Assembly (NCBI GenBank): GCA_003497445.1
Contig: DNNX01000094.1
Span: 514-8,642, forward strand
DNA from: Acholeplasmataceae bacterium
Lineage (GTDB): Bacteria > Bacillota_I > Bacilli_A > Acholeplasmatales > Acholeplasmataceae
Length of the DNA stretch: 8,129 bases
Direction: 5' to 3'
The notes below the pieces were generated by a model. It did not search any database and was not told the DNA's origin. It saw only the letters and a list, made by a program, of their open reading frames with translations. The position numbers and the translations under genes are program-made. Positions 5,385 to 8,129 of this stretch are shown here, one piece after another (position 1 is the stretch's first letter; each line of letters opens with the position of its first letter).

Positions 5385-6770
5385 ATGGAATTCTTGAAAA
5401 AGTATTTCCAAATTGAAGCACGTGGATCTAGTATCAGTGCTGAAATCATTGGTGGAATTGTTACCTTTTTAGCGATGGTGTACATTTTACCAGTGAATAG
5501 TTTCATGTTAGCTGACGCGGGGATGAGTCAGCCAGGTGTATTTGTTGCAACAGCACTAGCAGCAGGTTTTGCAACAATTTTAATGGGATTTTTAGGGAAG
5601 GTCCCAATTGCACTCGCATCTGGTATGGGTATTAATGCATTTTTTACTTATACTGTTGTTTTGGGTCTAGGATTTAAATGGCAAGAAGCACTAGCAGCAG
5701 TTTTAGTATCTGGGGTTTTATTTTTAATTGTGAGTTTAACAGGTCTTAGAAAACTCATCATTAATGCCATCCCAAGAGATTTAAAATTTGCGATTGGTGC
5801 AGGTATTGGATTTTTTATTGCATTTATTGGATTAAAAAATGCAGGTATTATTGTTTCTGATCCAGCAACCTTTGTTGCATTAGGAAACTTAGCAAATCCA
5901 GTTGTTTTACTTGGTTTAGTTGGTATTTTCTTAGTATTGATCTTATTTACAGCAGGTGGAAAATTATCTCGATTTGCGATTATTATTTCAATGCTTGCTG
6001 TCGGTATTGGTGGGGCGTTACTAGGACTTATTTTTCCTGGTTTAGAACCATTTATGCCAAATTTAACAACTGCAAATTTAGGTGCAGTATCTGAAGTTGG
6101 GGGATTATTTGGGCAAGCGTTTGGTGCACTTGGGTCTTTGTTATCAAATCCACTCGCATATCCTGTGATTGTTACTTTATTATTTATTGACTTCTTTGAT
6201 ACTGCTGGTACACTTGTATCCGTTGGACATCAAGCGGGATTACTTGATAAAGAAGGTCAGCTTATCGGTAATGATCAAGCATTACTTGTAGATTCAGTTG
6301 GGACGATGTTCGGTGCCATTGTAGGGACATCTACTGTGACATCTTATATTGAATCCAATACAGGAATTCAAGCAGGTGCTAAAACAGGATTAAGTGCTGT
6401 TGTCACTGGGGTGTTATTCTTACTTTCCATTTTACTTTACCCACTTTTTGGCTTCGTTGATGCCGTATTTGTAGATGGTGTTGCTTATTCACCTGCAACT
6501 TCGCTTGCACTTGTTTTTGTTGGGATTTTAATGATGAAACCACTTAAAGATATTAACTTTGAAGATCCCATTATATTAGCAAGTAGTTTCATTACAGTTA
6601 TTATGATGATTTTGACATTTAAAATTTCAGAAGGGATTGCATTTGGTTTTATTACTTATGCACTACTTATGGCATTATCACCAAGAAGAAAAGAAGTACA
6701 CTGGATGGTTTATGGACTTGGTGCATTCTTCTTAGTGCATTTACTTATTTATTTTATTTGGATTGCTTAA
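5385..6770 (+). CDS. pbuG: NCS2 (AzgA-type) guanine/hypoxanthine permease
   Basis: A 461-residue proton-coupled purine importer, the usual length for AzgA/PbuG proteins, with about 12-14 membrane segments. It tracks Bacillus PbuG along its length by recall: EIIGGIVTFLAMVYILPVN (20-38), PIALASGMGINAFFTYTVVLG (74-94), LTGLRKLIINAIPRDLK (118-134) and GAGIGFFIAFIGLKNAGII (138-156). It continues with IDFFDTAGTLVSVGHQAGL (268-286), GTSTVTSYIESNTGIQAGAKTG (314-335), and a final KEVHWMVYGLG (436-446). The FFDTAGT and TSYIESNTG motifs line the substrate site in this family. The guanine riboswitch upstream supports guanine/hypoxanthine over adenine as substrate. The SD AAGGAG (5370-5375) lies 9 nt before the ATG. 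A strong terminator follows, so it is a single-gene unit. The symbol is by similarity; PbuO is the main alternative. Confidence 0.95.
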   Translation: MEFLKKYFQIEARGSSISAEIIGGIVTFLAMVYILPVNSFMLADAGMSQPGVFVATALAAGFATILMGFLGKVPIALASGMGINAFFTYTVVLGLGFKWQEALAAVLVSGVLFLIVSLTGLRKLIINAIPRDLKFAIGAGIGFFIAFIGLKNAGIIVSDPATFVALGNLANPVVLLGLVGIFLVLILFTAGGKLSRFAIIISMLAVGIGGALLGLIFPGLEPFMPNLTTANLGAVSEVGGLFGQAFGALGSLLSNPLAYPVIVTLLFIDFFDTAGTLVSVGHQAGLLDKEGQLIGNDQALLVDSVGTMFGAIVGTSTVTSYIESNTGIQAGAKTGLSAVVTGVLFLLSILLYPLFGFVDAVFVDGVAYSPATSLALVFVGILMMKPLKDINFEDPIILASSFITVIMMILTFKISEGIAFGFITYALLMALSPRRKEVHWMVYGLGAFFLVHLLIYFIWIA

Positions 6771-6780
6771 TATACTTCGT

Positions 6781-6813
6781 AAAAAAAGCGTCTCTAATTG
6801 AGACGCTTTTTTT
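6781..6813 (+). terminator. Intrinsic terminator after the purine permease
   Basis: The stem GCGTCTC (6788-6794) pairs with GAGACGC (6800-6806) around TAATT, followed by seven T residues (6807-6813) and preceded by seven A residues that can extend the helix. It lies 10 bases after the permease stop. The T-run ends immediately before the extended -10 box of the next promoter. Confidence 0.93.
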
Positions 6814-6821
6814 GTTATAAT
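6813..6821 (+). promoter_or_regulatory. Extended -10 promoter directly abutting the terminator
   Basis: TGT (6813-6815) followed by a perfect TATAAT (6816-6821) forms an extended -10. The -35 position falls inside the terminator hairpin (about 6793-6798, TCTAAT) and is poor. The predicted start near 6828 would give a leader of only about 11 nt that is essentially the SD (AAGGTGA 6828-6834) before the ATG at 6839. Confidence 0.6.
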
Positions 6822-6838
6822 AAATTGAAGGTGAAACC

Positions 6839-7477
6839 ATGTATGATTTGTTTTCAAATTATGAAGCCTCTGATATTATTACCAGATGGAAAGTTAAAAC
6901 GTATAAAATACTAAGCTATATTATGTTTGCAGTCGGTGCATTTTTAACGATTGAATTTTTAGTATTGGCCTTCTTCTTAGATGCTGAAGTTGAGGCAGCG
7001 ATGTATTTTTTATTACCATTTGCTTTAGTGATGGGACTTATAGGATTTGTGTTTTTTAAGGCAGGTAATAGCATGGCTTTAGGAAAAAAAGAAGTCGTGG
7101 AAGTCACGATATTTAACGAGTATCAAACAGATAAAACAAAAATTCCTGTAGCAAGACTTTCTTCCACTAATAAAAACAATTCTGAGTATGCAGTAATGTT
7201 ATTATTAGGGACAGAAACGATCGATGTTTACAGATTAAATCGTTCTCTTCGACAATTGGCAAGCTATGCTAGTATTGATACCGTATTTACTTTTTACCTT
7301 AATACGAAAAACGGTCAATACAAATTTAAAAGAAAATTTTATGTAATACATAAAAGAAAACTTCATAAGTACTTTATGATGAAAGGTTCTGAAGATAAAG
7401 TCATAAACTTTATTAAATCCAATGGTTATTATTATAAAGTTTATGAAAATAACGTGTTAACACAACAGCATATATGA
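6839..7477 (+). CDS. Unrecognised two-TM membrane protein with a cytoplasmic domain
   Basis: A 212-residue protein that I do not recognise. Residues 1-22 are polar. Two hydrophobic segments, about 24-48 and 54-74, form a hairpin joined by a short acidic loop (DAEVEAA). The remaining 135 residues are polar, with alternating hydrophobic patterns suggesting beta structure (EVVEVTIFNEY, YAVMLLLGTETIDVYRL, VFTFYLNT, YKFKRKFYVI) and a lysine-rich stretch near 162-182. There is no cysteine and no evident catalytic motif. The layout resembles small membrane-anchored proteins with a PH-like or other sensory domain, but this is only a shape comparison. The SD AAGGTGA lies 4 nt before the ATG. Its TGA stop overlaps the next gene's ATG (ATGA 7474-7477), so the two are translationally coupled. 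Possible roles are envelope maintenance or partnering the DUF1801 protein; neither is shown. Confidence 0.8.
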   Translation: MYDLFSNYEASDIITRWKVKTYKILSYIMFAVGAFLTIEFLVLAFFLDAEVEAAMYFLLPFALVMGLIGFVFFKAGNSMALGKKEVVEVTIFNEYQTDKTKIPVARLSSTNKNNSEYAVMLLLGTETIDVYRLNRSLRQLASYASIDTVFTFYLNTKNGQYKFKRKFYVIHKRKLHKYFMMKGSEDKVINFIKSNGYYYKVYENNVLTQQHI

Positions 7478-7857
7478 AAACAATACTTAGAAAAGACGTA
7501 TTCGTAGATGATTTTTTAACAACATTCAATGAAAAAGATCATTTAGATATGTCATATATGATACAAACCATTGAACATCTAACATCATGGAAACCAAATA
7601 TCTGGGGAAATGATATAGTTGGATTTGGTAATATGACATACTCAAATACATATGTTAAAAACCAACCCTTCTTCAAATTAGGGTTCAGAAAATCATCTAC
7701 AGGATATACATTATATTTAAATGCATATGATGAAGCTTTATATCAATTAGCAGATCAACATCATATCAAACATGGTATGGGATGTTTTTATCTCAAGAAA
7801 AAAGATATTCATTCTAGCATTTTTAAAGCTCTTATTTTAGAATCAATCAAACACTAA
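7474..7857 (+). CDS. DUF1801 domain protein (YdhG-like)
   Basis: A 127-residue soluble protein that is almost entirely one domain. The DUF1801 pattern as I know it is present in order: a helical N-terminal part, WKPNIWG-NDIVGFGNMTY (39-56, family form P.lwG..iIGFG.y.Y), FFKLGFRKSSTGYTLYLNAYD (66-86, family form ..iGFspRK..ltlYl) and GMGCFYLKKKDI (101-112, family form GkgClyikkl.di), followed by a terminal helix. The biochemical role of the family is unsettled, although some relatives are linked to iron-binding frataxin-like folds. The start overlaps the stop of the preceding gene (ATGA) and lacks an independent promoter, so it is coupled to it. Its stop codon TAA (7855-7857) enters the first stem of the following hairpin. 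Confidence 0.82.
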   Translation: MKTILRKDVFVDDFLTTFNEKDHLDMSYMIQTIEHLTSWKPNIWGNDIVGFGNMTYSNTYVKNQPFFKLGFRKSSTGYTLYLNAYDEALYQLADQHHIKHGMGCFYLKKKDIHSSIFKALILESIKH

Positions 7858-7899
7858 GACACCAAGGATCAATGATCCTTATTACGTGTCTTTTATTTT
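7856..7899 (+). terminator. Hairpin terminator or attenuator before pyrG
   Basis: The outer stem AAGACAC (7856-7862) pairs with GTGTCTT (7886-7892). The inner stem AAGGATC (7864-7870) pairs with GATCCTT (7874-7880) around a 3-nt AAT loop, and an asymmetric internal loop separates the two. It is followed by TTTTATTTT (7891-7899). It lies between the DUF1801 stop and the pyrG SD, 11 bases before the pyrG ATG. No promoter is visible between it and pyrG, so pyrG transcription must pass through it. Confidence 0.75.
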
Positions 7900-7910
7900 G
7901 AGGAGGAAGT

Positions 7911-8129
7911 ATGACAAAATATATATTTGTAACGGGTGGTGTTGTTTCAGGTATCGGAAAAGGGATATCAGCAGCAGCCATCGGACAATTACTCAAAAAA
8001 CATGGATATAAAGTTACCATGCAAAAATTAGATCCATATATCAATGTGGACCCAGGAACCATGAGTCCTTTTCAACATGGAGAAGTGTTTGTCACACATG
8101 ATGGTAAAGAAACAGATTTAGATTTAGGA
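7911..8129 (+). CDS. pyrG: CTP synthase (3' partial, first 73 codons)
   Basis: CTP synthase makes CTP from UTP, ATP and glutamine in the cytoplasm. The visible 73 residues are the start of the N-terminal synthetase (amidoligase) domain: MTKYIFVTGGVVSGIGKGI with the ATP-binding P-loop (residues 8-18), then KLDPYINVDPGTMSPFQHGEVFV (about 39-61), and DGKETDLDLG (64-73) with the acidic Mg-binding residues. Each block is nearly invariant in the family; SGIGKG replaces the commoner SSLGKG, a known variation. The start is fixed by the SD AGGAGG (7901-7906), 4 nt before the ATG, and by the length of the N-terminus. The frame is open to the right edge, so the glutaminase domain is outside the window. 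Regulation probably involves the hairpin just upstream, but no initiating run of G residues like that of the Bacillus pyrG leader is visible. Confidence 0.97.
   Translation, partial: MTKYIFVTGGVVSGIGKGISAAAIGQLLKKHGYKVTMQKLDPYINVDPGTMSPFQHGEVFVTHDGKETDLDLG

Noticed and set aside
6916..7107. Minus-strand open frame of 63 codons
   Set aside because: It is a shadow of the two membrane segments of the plus-strand gene.
7770..7910. Bacillus-type CTP attenuation of pyrG through an initiating GGG
   Set aside because: No promoter with a GGGC-type start and no pyrimidine-rich antiterminator partner could be found; only the hairpin is supported.
7847..8062. Minus-strand open frame of 71 codons
   Set aside because: It is antisense to the unmistakable start of pyrG.
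1..8129. UGA read as tryptophan, as in Mycoplasma
   Set aside because: All recognised proteins use TGG for tryptophan and two end at TGA exactly where family length or gene overlap requires.
1..8129. CRISPR arrays, insertion sequences, tRNA or rRNA genes
   Set aside because: No spaced direct repeats, transposase frames, terminal repeats or tRNA-like cloverleaf sequences were seen.

Overview
The window looks like chromosome from a low-GC Bacillota/Mollicutes-type bacterium that uses the standard genetic code. Tryptophan is TGG throughout, and TGA is a stop in at least two genes (ends at 248 and 7477), so Mycoplasma- or Spiroplasma-type UGA=Trp recoding is excluded. AT-rich codons, strong Shine-Dalgarno sites, a guanine riboswitch, intrinsic hairpin terminators and a lipoprotein signal fit an Acholeplasma- or Izemoplasma-like lineage or another low-GC Firmicute. 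That placement is an inference from style, not from a marker gene.

Layout. Bases 1-248 hold the 3' end of a DUF2161-type (putative PD-(D/E)XK) protein, followed by about 320 bases without a gene that carry a good promoter. Bases 568-1380 encode a DUF975 membrane protein. It ends at a bidirectional terminator shared with a convergent minus-strand pair: a GH3 beta-glucosidase-type lipoprotein (3924-2083), then a YczE-family membrane protein (2048-1395). A divergent region with one near-consensus plus-strand promoter leads to a 345-residue protein (4101-5138). It joins a GNAT acetyltransferase domain to a membrane domain that resembles a site-2 protease (M50) but has lost HExxH.

Next is a guanine-class purine riboswitch with terminator (about 5210-5342), controlling an AzgA/PbuG-type guanine-hypoxanthine permease (5385-6770). 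A terminator and a short-leader extended -10 promoter then precede a coupled pair: an unrecognised two-TM protein (6839-7477) and a DUF1801 protein (7474-7857). The window ends in the first 73 codons of CTP synthase pyrG (from 7911), reached through a hairpin terminator or attenuator.

Functionally the window is mainly housekeeping: purine import under guanine control, CTP synthesis, a surface glycosidase and several membrane proteins. No mobile element, CRISPR array, tRNA or rRNA was seen. The two items most worth a second look are the GNAT/pseudo-S2P fusion and the riboswitch leader, whose 5' and 3' ends carry a perfect 11-nt inverted repeat enclosing aptamer and terminator.
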